64,000 bases of DNA. It comes from Nocardioides sp. GTDB lineage: Bacteria > Actinomycetota > Actinomycetes > Propionibacteriales > Nocardioidaceae. Below are positions 16,524 through 25,094 of this stretch, one piece after another. The notes under the pieces are model-generated. The model ran no database searches. It saw nothing but the letters and a program-made list of their open reading frames with translations, and was not told the DNA's origin. The stretch covers positions 60,976 through 124,975 of the forward strand of contig NZ_JASLGR010000060.1 in assembly GCF_030150155.1 (NCBI RefSeq), read 5' to 3'. The number at the start of each line of letters is the position of its first letter. The first letter of the stretch is position 1. A program made the translations under genes and the position numbers.

Positions 16524-17477
16524 TTAGGCGGTGACGCGGCGGAGGAAGGCCACGATCTCGTCCAGCGCGGCACGTGCGACCGGGACCGCGCCCGGCAGAC
16601 TGATGAAGCCGTGGATGGCGGCGGCGTACTCGTGCGTGGTGACGTCGACCTCGGCGGCACGGAGCGCGTCGGCGTAGACCCGGCTGTGGTCGCGCAGGGG
16701 GTCGCACTCGGCGCTGACGATCAGGGCCGGGGGCAGGTCGGCGAGCGAGAAGGCGCGCACCGGGGAGGCCTCCCAGTCCTCGACGCCGTAGGACTCCCCC
16801 AGGTACAGGTGGCCGAAGCGGCGCATCCCGGCCGCAGTCAGCACGGGGGCATCGGCGTACCGCTCCTCCGACGGGTAGCTCTCGTACATCTCGACTGCGG
16901 GGTAGATCAGCACCTGCGCCAGGATCGCGATGCCGCTCTCGCGGGCCTTGAGGGTGAGCACCGCGGCGAGGTTGCCACCCGCGCTGTCGCCCATCACGAC
17001 CAGCCGGGACAGGTCGCCGCCGAGGCTGTCGACGTGCTCGCGCACCCAGATGAGCGCCTGCCAGGCGTCGTCGACCGCCGCCGGGTAGGGGTGCTCGGGC
17101 GCCAGCCGGTACGTCGGCGAGACCACCACCGCCCGGGCCTGGACGGCGACGTTGCTCGCCAGCCACTCCGACTGCTCGGGAGCGCCCTGGCACCAGCCGC
17201 CGCCGTGCAGGTTGAGCACGATCGGCAGGGTCTCGTCCCCCGTCGTGGCCGGACGGTGGATGTGGAACCGCTGGCCGTCGACCGTGATGTTCTCCACGCT
17301 CACGCCGCGCGCCCGTCGCCCGAAGACGAACCGCCCCGGCAGCGTGTCCATCAAGCGCGCCCGCGACGCCCGCGCCGCGATCATCTCCTCGGCCGAGGTG
17401 ACCTCCTTGGTGAGCCTGCGCAGTACGGCGGCGAAGAGGCGGGTCCGGGGCGCGAGCGCAGTCAGATCGGTGGTCAC
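16524..17477 (-). CDS. Alpha/beta hydrolase, hormone-sensitive-lipase (HSL) family
   Basis: The roughly 317-residue esterase/lipase has the HSL oxyanion-hole motif HGGGW and the nucleophile elbow GDSAGG. The catalytic acid block is SAECDPLRDHSRVYADAL and the late histidine is in AIHGF. It should hydrolyse a carboxyl ester; the substrate is unknown and no signal peptide is seen, so it is cytoplasmic. I chose the GTG at 17477 (VTTDLTALAP). The longer in-frame ORF to 17558 begins with an unlikely Arg-rich stretch across the divergent promoter. The TAA stop is followed at once by six 22-bp repeats. Confidence 0.85.
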   Translation of the reverse strand: MTTDLTALAPRTRLFAAVLRRLTKEVTSAEEMIAARASRARLMDTLPGRFVFGRRARGVSVENITVDGQRFHIHRPATTGDETLPIVLNLHGGGWCQGAPEQSEWLASNVAVQARAVVVSPTYRLAPEHPYPAAVDDAWQALIWVREHVDSLGGDLSRLVVMGDSAGGNLAAVLTLKARESGIAILAQVLIYPAVEMYESYPSEERYADAPVLTAAGMRRFGHLYLGESYGVEDWEASPVRAFSLADLPPALIVSAECDPLRDHSRVYADALRAAEVDVTTHEYAAAIHGFISLPGAVPVARAALDEIVAFLRRVTA

Positions 17478-17572
17478 GGCACCAAGAGTGCCGTATCCAC
17501 GGGTGCGGCGGGGCGACACCGGTGGACCAGCCCACCGTCGCGTCCTCACCAGGGACATGGTTCGATCGGGGC

Positions 17573-18100
17573 ATGGCCAAGGTGAAGGCGATCAAGCCGG
17601 AGAAGATGATCAAGGCGCTCAACGCCGAGCTCGAGCGGGAGAAGGCGCGCGCCCAGCGGTGGAAGGCCCAGGCCAAGAGCCTGGAGGCCGAGATCCTCAA
17701 GGCCAGCAAGCAGATCCGCAAGCTGGAGAAGTCGCTGCGGACGCAGGTCGTCGCCGCGGTCCCGTCGCTCCCGGCCCTGCCCGCGGTGCCGGGTCAGCGC
17801 AAGGGGAAGTCGGGCGCCGTGACGAAGCCGACGAAGTCGGAGAAGTCTGTGAAGTCGGAGGCTCCGGCAGCGAAGCCCGCCGTCAAGGCCCCGGCCAAGA
17901 AGGCAGCCAAGGCCCCGGCGAAGAAGGCCGTGAAGAAGGCCACCCCCTCCGCCGCAGCCGCCACAGCCGCCACTCCCGCCACCAGCGCAACCCCGGACAC
18001 CACCTGGACCGTCGGCGCACTGCGTGCCCTCGCCAAGGAGCGCGGCCTGAGCGGCTACTCCTCGATGACGAAGCCGCAGCTGCTCAGTGCCCTGGCCTGA
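17573..18100 (+). CDS. Small DNA-binding protein: coiled coil, H1-like Lys/Ala tail and SAP/Rho-N-like C-terminus
   Basis: This 175-residue protein has three parts. Residues 1-60 form a charged helix likely to be a coiled coil (IKALNAELEREKARAQRWKA). The middle is a Pro/Ala/Lys-rich tail with repeated AKKA and PAKK steps, like histone H1 or the tails of actinobacterial HU and Lsr2-type proteins. The last 35 residues (TVGALRALAKERGLSGYSSMTKPQLLSAL) match the SAP or Rho N-terminal helix-extension-helix fold. A nucleoid or RNA/DNA-binding role is inferred. I chose the ATG at 17573 because GGGG precedes it; the earlier in-frame ATG lacks support. Confidence 0.72.
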   Translation: MAKVKAIKPEKMIKALNAELEREKARAQRWKAQAKSLEAEILKASKQIRKLEKSLRTQVVAAVPSLPALPAVPGQRKGKSGAVTKPTKSEKSVKSEAPAAKPAVKAPAKKAAKAPAKKAVKKATPSAAAATAATPATSATPDTTWTVGALRALAKERGLSGYSSMTKPQLLSALA

Positions 18101-18124
18101 CCAGCCTGACCAGCTGACCGGCTG

Positions 18125-18162
18125 GCGCGGAGCCTGACCCAGCCGGGCCTCAGGCTCCGCGC
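18125..18162. terminator. 13-bp hairpin overlapping the bcp stop codon
   Basis: Arms 18125-18137 and 18150-18162 (GCGCGGAGCCTGA and its complement) are perfect, around a 12-base loop. The right arm contains the TGA of the minus-strand peroxiredoxin gene. The H1-like gene converges from the left, so one structure can end both transcripts. Confidence 0.7.
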
Positions 18163-18611
18163 AGCGCCGCCAGCGCCTCGTCGGCGTGCAGCTCGGCCTT
18201 GAACATCGACTCCACCACGTGCAGGATCCGGCCGTCGGTGCCGATCACGAAGGTGGTGCGCTGGAGCGGACCGACCTTGCCGAAGAGCGCCGGCTTCACG
18301 CCGTACGCCGCCGCGGCGCTGCCCGACGGATCCGACAGCACCGGGTAGTCCAGGTCGTGGTTCGCCGCGAACCCGGCCTGCTTGTCGACACTGTCCTTGC
18401 TGATCCCCAGGCGCTGCGCACCGAGCGCGGCGAACTCGCCGGCCAGGTTGCGGAAGTGGCAGGCCTCCTTGGTGCACCCGGGCGTCTCGGCCATCGGGTA
18501 GAAGAAGAGCACCACCGGGCCGGTTGCCAGCAGTGACGACAGCGTCACCGGCGTCCCGGCCTGGTCGGGCAGGGTCACGTCAGGTGCCGGGTCTCCGACG
18601 GCGAGGACCAT
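18150..18611 (-). CDS. bcp: Peroxiredoxin, Bcp/PrxQ type (thioredoxin-dependent thiol peroxidase)
   Basis: This 153-residue cytoplasmic peroxiredoxin reduces hydrogen peroxide and organic peroxides with thioredoxin. The peroxidatic cysteine is Cys46 in ETPGCTKEAC and the resolving cysteine is Cys51, the five-residue spacing of the atypical 2-Cys BCP class. The length is normal for the family. The ATG at 18611 overlaps the TGA of the LLM oxidoreductase gene by one base, so the two are likely co-translated. The end of the gene is built into a terminator hairpin. Confidence 0.93.
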   Translation of the reverse strand: MVLAVGDPAPDVTLPDQAGTPVTLSSLLATGPVVLFFYPMAETPGCTKEACHFRNLAGEFAALGAQRLGISKDSVDKQAGFAANHDLDYPVLSDPSGSAAAAYGVKPALFGKVGPLQRTTFVIGTDGRILHVVESMFKAELHADEALAALRGA

Positions 18612-19402
18612 CAGCCGTTCGCCCCCGCGTTGACCTCGTCACGCCAGGCCAGCAGGGCCTCGAGCGGCGCGAGGTCGAAGTCCGGGCCGCCGACGCCGTA
18701 CGTGAAGAGACGGGCTCCGAGGTCGTAGCAGGCCTGGGCAGCCTCCAGGCTGCCGTTCTCGACGCCGACGGAGATCTCGATCTCGTCGAGGTCGCGCCCG
18801 ATCGCCTCGCAGTGCCCGGCGAGCACCCCGAGCTTGTGCCGCAGGGTGTCGGGGTCGGCGAAGCTGTGCCAGATGTCGGCGTGCTGGGCGACGAGCCGGA
18901 GCGTCTTCTTCTCCCCGCCACCGCCGATCAGCACCGGGATGTCGCGGGTCGGCGCCGGGTTGAGCTTGCTCCAGCGCGACTCGATCCGCGGCAGCGCCTC
19001 GGCCAGGGCGTCGAGGCGGCCACCGGCGGTGCCGAACTCGTAGCCGTACTCGTCGTAGTCCTTCTCGAACCAGCCCGACCCGATCCCGAAGACGAGCCGG
19101 CCGCCGCTGATGTGGTCGACGGTGCGGGCCATGTCGGCCAGCAGCTCGGGGTTGCGGTAGGAGTTGCAGGTCACCAGCACCCCGAGCTCGGCGTGCGAGG
19201 TCACCTCGGCCCAGGCCGCCAGCGTCGTCCAGGCCTCGAAGTGCTTACCCTCGGGCTCGCCGTAGAGCGGATAGAAGTGGTCCCAGTTGAAGATCACGTC
19301 GACGCCGAGCTCGTCGGCCCGCGCGACGGACTCCCGATACGGCCCCCACTCGCTGTGCTGGGGCTGGAGCTGGACACCGATACGGACCGGGCGAGTCGTC
19401 AT
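18611..19402 (-). CDS. LLM-class flavin (probably F420-dependent) oxidoreductase
   Basis: This 263-residue TIM-barrel protein has the luciferase-like landmarks VIFNWDHFYPLYG, LGVLVTCNSYRNPELLADMARTVDHISGGRLVFGIGSGW and IPVLIGGGGEKKTLRLVAQHAD. In actinobacteria this subgroup (TIGR03560/TIGR03619-like) mostly uses cofactor F420; the substrate cannot be deduced. It is the first gene of a pair with bcp (TGATG overlap). The ATG at 19402 is the natural start. Confidence 0.87.
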   Translation of the reverse strand: MTTRPVRIGVQLQPQHSEWGPYRESVARADELGVDVIFNWDHFYPLYGEPEGKHFEAWTTLAAWAEVTSHAELGVLVTCNSYRNPELLADMARTVDHISGGRLVFGIGSGWFEKDYDEYGYEFGTAGGRLDALAEALPRIESRWSKLNPAPTRDIPVLIGGGGEKKTLRLVAQHADIWHSFADPDTLRHKLGVLAGHCEAIGRDLDEIEISVGVENGSLEAAQACYDLGARLFTYGVGGPDFDLAPLEALLAWRDEVNAGANG

Positions 19403-19426
19403 GGACTCAACCTACTGCGCCGGCGA

Positions 19427-20143
19427 TCAGCGCGGACGGCCGCCGCCGAAAGAGTCCGAGACGGCACGTGGGTCGAAGGCCCGGTACGCCGTCGGCGACG
19501 GCTCCCCGAACGGCGCGGCCCCCACGGCGTCGGCCACCGGCCCTGCCACCAGCACCACGTTGCCGGGCCGCTTGGCCTTCAGGGTGGCCGGTTCGGCGCC
19601 GGCCCAGATCTCACCACCGACGGTGCTTCGGAGCGCGGCGACGACGTCGCGGACCAGGCCGAAGGGTGCCCGGTCGGCGATGTTGGCGACCAGCACTCCC
19701 CCGGGCGCGAGCACCCGGGCGACCTCGGTGAAGAACGGCACCGTGGTGAGCTCGGCGGGCACCTCGGCGTCGCGGAACGCGTCGAGCACGACGACGTCCT
19801 GGCTCGCCTCGCGGACGGCGGCGATCCCGGTGAGCCCGTCGACGGGGCGGACCTTGATCCCGCTGCGGGGCGGCAGCGGTGCCTCGGTGCGGACCTGCTC
19901 GATCATGTCGGCGTCAGGTTCGAGCACGATCTGGGCCGAGCGGGGCCGGGTGGTGGCGACGTACCGAGGCAGGGTCATGGCCGCTCCCCCGATGTGCAGC
20001 ACGCGCACCGGTCCGGGCGGGAGTCGGTCCAGGACGTCCCCGATCCGGCGGACGTAGTCGAAGACCAGGCGGCGTGGATCGGCCAGGTCGACCGCCGACT
20101 GCGCCATCCCGTCGAGGTCGAGGGTGTAGAGCTGCGACGACAC
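19427..20143 (-). CDS. Spermidine-synthase-like SAM-dependent methyltransferase fold protein
   Basis: This 238-residue protein has a Rossmann core with the SAM motif VLHIGGAAMTLPRYVA, the acidic ribose contact IVLEPDADMIEQV and the motif DVVVLDAFRDAEVP. These match the short spermidine-synthase-like (fused or stand-alone) proteins common in actinobacteria. The polyamine active site is incomplete, so a methyltransferase or an unknown transfer reaction is possible. The GTG at 20143 is three bases from the stop of glnE upstream, so it may be read from the glnA-glnE transcript. Confidence 0.78.
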   Translation of the reverse strand: MSSQLYTLDLDGMAQSAVDLADPRRLVFDYVRRIGDVLDRLPPGPVRVLHIGGAAMTLPRYVATTRPRSAQIVLEPDADMIEQVRTEAPLPPRSGIKVRPVDGLTGIAAVREASQDVVVLDAFRDAEVPAELTTVPFFTEVARVLAPGGVLVANIADRAPFGLVRDVVAALRSTVGGEIWAGAEPATLKAKRPGNVVLVAGPVADAVGAAPFGEPSPTAYRAFDPRAVSDSFGGGRPR

Positions 20144-20146
20144 CCG

Positions 20147-23083
20147 TCACTGCTCCCAGAAGACCCGGTCGACGACCCCGCTGGCCAGCCGGGTCAGCCG
20201 CAGGTGGTCGTTGGTCAGCTCGTTGGTAGTGCCGTCGGGGTAACCCATCAGGGTCGCTACGGCCCGCATCTCGCGCGGGTCGGTGGGCAGCTGGTCGGCG
20301 GCCCGTCCGCGGGCCAGCGTGATCGCGTTGCGGATCCGACTCACCATCAGCCAGGCCTCGATCAGGATCTCGGCGTCCTCGGACTCGATCAGGCCAGCGT
20401 CGTGGGCGGCCCGGATCGCGGGCAGGGTCTGCGGGGTGCGCAGCCCCTCGACCTCGTGGGCGTGGCGCAGCTGGAGGAGCTGGACGGTCCACTCGATGTC
20501 GGCCAGCGCACCGCGGCCGAGCTTGAGGTGGGTGGTCGGGTCGGCGCCGCGCGGCATCCGCTCGGTGTCGACCCGGCCCTTGATCCGGCGGATCTCGCGC
20601 ACGGCGTCGTCGTCGAGTCCGCCGACCGGGTAGCGCATCGGGTCGATCAGTGCGGTGAAGTCTGCTCGCAGCGCCTCGGAGCCGACGGCGGCGTCGGCGC
20701 GCAGCAGCGCCTGGATCTCCCACGGGTCGGTCCACTTGGCGTAGTAGGCGGCGTACGACGTCAGGCTGCGCACCAGCGGTCCGCTGCGTCCCTCCGGGCG
20801 CAGGTCGGCGTCGAGCTCGAGGGCGGGGTCGGGCCCGGCCGCGGCCAGGAGTCGACGCAGCTCGGTGAAGACCTTCATCGCGTACGTCGACACCGCACCC
20901 GGATCGGCGCCGTCGACGCCCCGGTGGACGAAGAGCACGTCGGCGTCGGAGGCGTAGGAGAGCTCCGCGCCGCCGTAGCGGCCCATCGCGATCACGGCCA
21001 GCTCGGCGGGTGCGGGCTCGCCGGCCAGGACCGCGTCGCTGATCACCTGCAGGGTCGAGCTCAGGGTGGCGTCGGTGAGCCGGGTCAGGCCGGTGCCGAC
21101 CGCGGTGACGTCCAGCGCCCCGTCGACGTCCCCGGCGGCGAGCCGGAACAGCTCACGTCGGCGTACGGCACGGATCGAGCGGGCGGCGTCCTCCACTCCG
21201 GTACGTCGGCGCCCGGCGGCGAGCATCTCGTCGGTCAGGGCGGCGGCGGTGCGCGGCTCCAGGGTCTCCCCGAGCAGGCGCACCCCTTCGGGCTCGCGTT
21301 CGAGCAGGTTGGTGACGTAGCGGCTGGTGGAGAGCACCCGGGCGAGCCGTTCGGCGACCAGGCCCTCGTCGCGCAGGGTGCGCAGGTACCAGGGCGTCGA
21401 GCCGAGCGCCTCGCTGATCCGGCGGAACCCGAAGAGCCCGGCATCGGGGTCGGGGCCGTCGGCGAACCACTGCAGCAGCACCGGCAGCAGCTGCCGCTGG
21501 ATGTCGGCGGTGCGCGAGACGCCCTGGGTCAGGGCGGTCAGGTGGCGTAGGGCGGCGGCAGGATCGGCGTACCCCAAGGCACGCAGCTGGGTCCCAGCCG
21601 CCTCCAGACTGAGGTGCGCCTCGGAGCCGGGCAGGGCGGCGACGGCGGCGAGCAGCGGCCGGTAGAAGAGCTTCTCGTGCAGTCGGCGGATCTCGCGGCG
21701 CTGCCGGCCGAGCTCGGTCTCGAGTCGGCTGATCGGGTCGCGCAGGTAGCCGAGCGAGCGGCCCAGGCGACGCAGCGACGGCTCGTCGGTGGGCAGCAGA
21801 TGGGTGCGACGCAGGGCGAAGAGCTGGATCCGGTGCTCGACGGTCCGCAGGAAGGTGTACGCCGCATGCAGGGTCTCGCCGTCCTCACGCCCGACGTAGC
21901 CGCCGCGGGTCAGGGCGGCCAGCGCCGAGAGCGTGGTCGGCTCGCGCAGGGTGTCGTCGGCGCGACCGTGGACGAGCTGGAGCAGCTGGACGGCGAACTC
22001 GACGTCACGCAGCCCGCCGGAGCCGAGCTTGAGCTCGCGCTCGGCGTCCTTGCTGGGGATGTGCTCGACGACGCGGCGCCGCATCGCCTGGGTGTCCTCG
22101 ACGAACCGGTCGCGCTCGGCGGCGCTCCACACGAACGGTTGGACGGCCTCGATGAAGGCCCGGCCCAGGGCGAGGTCGCCGGCGGCGGGACGGGCCTTGA
22201 GCAGCGCCTGGAACTCCCAGGTGCTGGCCCAGCGGTCGTAGTAGGCGGTCATCGCGGCCAGCGTCCGGCTCAGCGCTCCGGCCTTGCCCTCGGGGCGCAG
22301 GGCGGCGTCGACCTCCCAGATGTTGCCCTCGCCGGTGTGCTCGCCGCAGACCTTGATCAGCTCCGCGGCCAGCGCGTAGGCCGCGCGGGTCGCGACGGTC
22401 GGGTCGGCGTCCTCGACCGGCTCGTGCACGAACATCACGTCGACGTCGGAGATGTAGTTGAGCTCGTGGCCGCCGGTCTTGCCCATCGCGATCACGGCCA
22501 GGCGGACCTGGTCGGCCTCAGGCACGACGGCCCGGGCGATGGTCAGTCCGGCCTCCAGGACCGAGCAGGCCAGGTCGGAGAGCTCGGCGGCGGCGTCCTC
22601 GAAGAGCAGGTCGTGGCCGAGGTCGCGGGCGGCCAGGCGCAGCAGCAGGCGGCGGTACTCGATCCGCAGCGCCGCGACAGCCTCGGTGCGCTCCTTGCCG
22701 GTGACGGCCCCGATCAGGCGTTCACGCAGCAGGTACGCCGGTGGGCGCACCGATCCCAGGGTCGGGTCGGTGAGCTCGTGCCAGTGGTCGGGGTGCCGGG
22801 CCAGGTGCTCGCCCAGGGCCGCGCTGGCCCCGAGGAGCGACATCAGCCGCATCGCGGTGCCCTCGTCGTCGGCGAGGGTGGTGAGCAGCTCCTCGGCGTC
22901 GGGGGCAGCCTCGACCAGGCGGATCAGGGCCGCCAGGGCGAGGTCAGGGTCGGCGATCAGGCCGAAGATCGCGAGCAGCGGCTCGCGGGCCGGGCCGAGC
23001 GCGGCGAGCGCGACCTCGGCCTGCTCCGGCTCGGCGAATCCGAGCCGGAGCAGTGTGGCCTTGCTGGTGGTACGACGTTCCAC
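20147..23083 (-). CDS. glnE: Bifunctional glutamine synthetase adenylyltransferase/deadenylylase
   Basis: This 978-residue enzyme attaches AMP to glutamine synthetase and removes it, setting its activity by nitrogen state. Both nucleotidyltransferase halves are visible: GKTGGHELNYISDVDVMFVHE near residue 200 (deadenylylation half) and GRYGGAELSYASDADVLFVHR near residue 700 (adenylylation half). Each has the G-G-x-D/E...DxD pattern. The length is normal for actinobacteria. It starts at GTG 23083 and lies 24 bp behind glnA. Its target is probably a GlnA1 elsewhere, since the neighbouring synthetase lacks the usual tyrosine. Confidence 0.95.
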   Translation of the reverse strand: MERRTTSKATLLRLGFAEPEQAEVALAALGPAREPLLAIFGLIADPDLALAALIRLVEAAPDAEELLTTLADDEGTAMRLMSLLGASAALGEHLARHPDHWHELTDPTLGSVRPPAYLLRERLIGAVTGKERTEAVAALRIEYRRLLLRLAARDLGHDLLFEDAAAELSDLACSVLEAGLTIARAVVPEADQVRLAVIAMGKTGGHELNYISDVDVMFVHEPVEDADPTVATRAAYALAAELIKVCGEHTGEGNIWEVDAALRPEGKAGALSRTLAAMTAYYDRWASTWEFQALLKARPAAGDLALGRAFIEAVQPFVWSAAERDRFVEDTQAMRRRVVEHIPSKDAERELKLGSGGLRDVEFAVQLLQLVHGRADDTLREPTTLSALAALTRGGYVGREDGETLHAAYTFLRTVEHRIQLFALRRTHLLPTDEPSLRRLGRSLGYLRDPISRLETELGRQRREIRRLHEKLFYRPLLAAVAALPGSEAHLSLEAAGTQLRALGYADPAAALRHLTALTQGVSRTADIQRQLLPVLLQWFADGPDPDAGLFGFRRISEALGSTPWYLRTLRDEGLVAERLARVLSTSRYVTNLLEREPEGVRLLGETLEPRTAAALTDEMLAAGRRRTGVEDAARSIRAVRRRELFRLAAGDVDGALDVTAVGTGLTRLTDATLSSTLQVISDAVLAGEPAPAELAVIAMGRYGGAELSYASDADVLFVHRGVDGADPGAVSTYAMKVFTELRRLLAAAGPDPALELDADLRPEGRSGPLVRSLTSYAAYYAKWTDPWEIQALLRADAAVGSEALRADFTALIDPMRYPVGGLDDDAVREIRRIKGRVDTERMPRGADPTTHLKLGRGALADIEWTVQLLQLRHAHEVEGLRTPQTLPAIRAAHDAGLIESEDAEILIEAWLMVSRIRNAITLARGRAADQLPTDPREMRAVATLMGYPDGTTNELTNDHLRLTRLASGVVDRVFWEQ

Positions 23084-23107
23084 GGGCGCCTCAGGGAGCC
23101 GGCTGCC

Positions 23108-24445
23108 TCAGAGCACCGGGAGCATCTTGTTGCGCTCGAAGGCCGAGACCTCGGCGCGGTAGTCACTCCACTCGGCACGCTTGTTGCGCAGCACGTGGTC
23201 GAAGACGTGCTCGCCCAGGGTCTCGGCGAGCAGCTCGGAGTCCTCGGCCAGCGCGATCGCCTCGTCGAGGCCGGTCGGCAGCGCCTGGATGCCGAGGTTG
23301 CGACGCTCGCGGTCCGACAGCGACCAGACGTCGTCCTCGGCCTCGGGCGGAAGCTCGTAGCCCTCCTCGATCCCCTTCATCCCGGCCGCGAGGACGGCGG
23401 CGAAGGCGAGGTAGGGGTTGCAGGCGGCGTCGAGGGTGCGCAGCTCGATCCGGGTGGAGTTGCCTTTGAGCGGCTTGTACATCGGCACCCGGACCATCGC
23501 GGAGCGGTTGTTGTGCCCCCAGGAGACGTACGACGGCGCCTCACCGGCGGCGACGATCCGCTTGTAGGAGTTCACCCACTGGTTGGTGACCAGGCTGATC
23601 TCGGGGGCGTGCTTGAGCAGGCCGGCGATGAACTGACGGCCGGTCTTGGAGAGCCCGTACTCGGCGCCGGCCTCGTGGAAGGCGTTGACGTCGCCCTCGA
23701 AGAGCGAGACGTGGGTGTGCATGCCGGAGCCGGGCTGGTCGGTGAACGGCTTGGGCATGAAGGAGGCCCACACGTTCTGGGTGAGCGCGACCTCACGGAT
23801 GACGGTGCGGAACGTCATGATGTTGTCGGCGGTGGTGAGCGCATCGGCGTAGCGCAGGTCGATCTCCTGCTGGCCGGCGCCGCCCTCGTGGTGGGAGAAC
23901 TCGACGGAGATCCCCATCGCCTCCAGGTTGGTGATCGCGTCACGACGGAAGTCGGTGCCCTCACCCTGGGCGGTGTGGTCGAAGTAGCCCGAGTAGTCGA
24001 CCGGCTTCGGCTTCTTGCCGGGCACGTGCTGACCCTTGAACAGGTAGAACTCGATCTCGGGGTGGGTGTAGAAGGTGAACCCCTTCTCGGCGGCCTTGGA
24101 CAGCGTCCGCTTGAGCACGAAGCGCGGGTCGGCGAAGGACGGCGAGCCGTCGGGCATCACGATGTCGCAGAACATCCGGGCCGTGGCCGGACCCTGGTCG
24201 CGCCAGGGCAGGATCTGGAAGGTCTGCGGGTCGGGCTTGGCCAGCATGTCGGACTCGTAGATCCGGGCGAACCCCTCGATCGCGGAGCCGTCGAAGCCGA
24301 TCCCCTCGGCGAAGGCACCCTCGAGCTCGGCCGGCGCGACCGCCACGGACTTCAGGAAGCCGAGGACGTCGGTGAACCAGAGTCGGACGAACCGGACGTC
24401 GCGCTCCTCGAGCGCACGGAGAACGAAGTCTTCCTGCTTACCCAT
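23108..24445 (-). CDS. glnA: Glutamine synthetase type I, GlnA2-like
   Basis: This 445-residue enzyme makes glutamine from glutamate, ammonia and ATP. The beta-Grasp and catalytic motifs are present: IEGFARIYESDML, EIEFYLF, SHHEGGAGQQEIDL, GSGMHTHVSLFE and NNRSAMVRVP. The C-terminal region where type I-beta enzymes carry the adenylylated tyrosine reads EDDVWSLSDRERRNLG, with tryptophan in that place, as in mycobacterial GlnA2. It is therefore probably not adenylylated. It is 24 bp ahead of glnE, the same pairing as in mycobacteria. The ATG at 24445 gives the canonical MGKQEDFVLR start. Confidence 0.95.
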   Translation of the reverse strand: MGKQEDFVLRALEERDVRFVRLWFTDVLGFLKSVAVAPAELEGAFAEGIGFDGSAIEGFARIYESDMLAKPDPQTFQILPWRDQGPATARMFCDIVMPDGSPSFADPRFVLKRTLSKAAEKGFTFYTHPEIEFYLFKGQHVPGKKPKPVDYSGYFDHTAQGEGTDFRRDAITNLEAMGISVEFSHHEGGAGQQEIDLRYADALTTADNIMTFRTVIREVALTQNVWASFMPKPFTDQPGSGMHTHVSLFEGDVNAFHEAGAEYGLSKTGRQFIAGLLKHAPEISLVTNQWVNSYKRIVAAGEAPSYVSWGHNNRSAMVRVPMYKPLKGNSTRIELRTLDAACNPYLAFAAVLAAGMKGIEEGYELPPEAEDDVWSLSDRERRNLGIQALPTGLDEAIALAEDSELLAETLGEHVFDHVLRNKRAEWSDYRAEVSAFERNKMLPVL

Positions 24446-24521
24446 GAGGCGCAGCCTAGCGGTGAATTGTTTCGCCAGGTTTGCCAGGCACCGGGGGTGT
24501 CGGACGCCGTCCGAGCGTGGG

Positions 24522-25085
24522 TCAGGCTCCCCCGCCCAGGCGCCGTCGCTCGACGATGCTCGTCCCCGTCACGACGCTCATCGGAGGCACGTCCCGGGCC
24601 ACCACCGCCCCGGCGCCGACCACGGAGCCGGCACCGATCGTGACCCCGGGGGTGATCGTCGCCGCGGCCCCGATCCAGACGTCGTCCTCGATCACGATCG
24701 GGGCGTGCGTGATGAAGTCGAAGCGCTCCGCCGGTTCGACGGGGTGCCCCGCCGTGCTCAGTGTCACGCCGGGGCCGATCAGCACCCGGTCGCCGATCGT
24801 GATGCCGCCGAAGTCGAGGAAGTAGCAGCCCTGGTTGATGAAGACCTTCTCCCCGAAGGAGGCTCCGAGGCCGTAGTCGCAGAAGAACGGCGGCAGGATC
24901 GACAGCGACTCCGGGATCGGACCGCCGAAGATCTCCTCGAACAGAGCCCGTCGGCCGGCGAGGTCGTCGAACGGGAGCGCGTTGAGCCGGGCGGTGAGCC
25001 CCATCGTGACGGTGACCCGCTCGGCGAACGCGCGGGACTCCGGTGTCCTGGTCGGGAGACGTTGCTCGTGGCGCACGCTGCTCAT
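24522..25085 (-). CDS. Sugar O-acetyltransferase, maltose/galactoside acetyltransferase family
   Basis: This 187-residue left-handed beta-helix enzyme has an N-terminal Mac domain (RVTVTMGLTARLNALPFDD) followed by hexapeptide repeats (VFINQGCYFLDFGGITIGDRVLIGPGVTL). The catalytic-site region is TAGHPVEPAERFDFITHAPIVIEDDVWIGAAATI. It would acetylate a sugar hydroxyl with acetyl-CoA. The catalytic histidine of TAGH is present. Its ATG lies nine bases behind the SatE-like gene, so it may belong to that transcript. Confidence 0.88.
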   Translation of the reverse strand: MSSVRHEQRLPTRTPESRAFAERVTVTMGLTARLNALPFDDLAGRRALFEEIFGGPIPESLSILPPFFCDYGLGASFGEKVFINQGCYFLDFGGITIGDRVLIGPGVTLSTAGHPVEPAERFDFITHAPIVIEDDVWIGAAATITPGVTIGAGSVVGAGAVVARDVPPMSVVTGTSIVERRRLGGGA

Positions 25086-25094
25086 GCTGACACG

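Noticed and set aside
21614..24643. Very long plus-strand open frame opposite glnE and glnA
   Set aside because: It is a GC-bias shadow; the product is Gly/Asp/Arg/Gln-rich with no family, and the minus strand encodes clear GlnE and GlnA.
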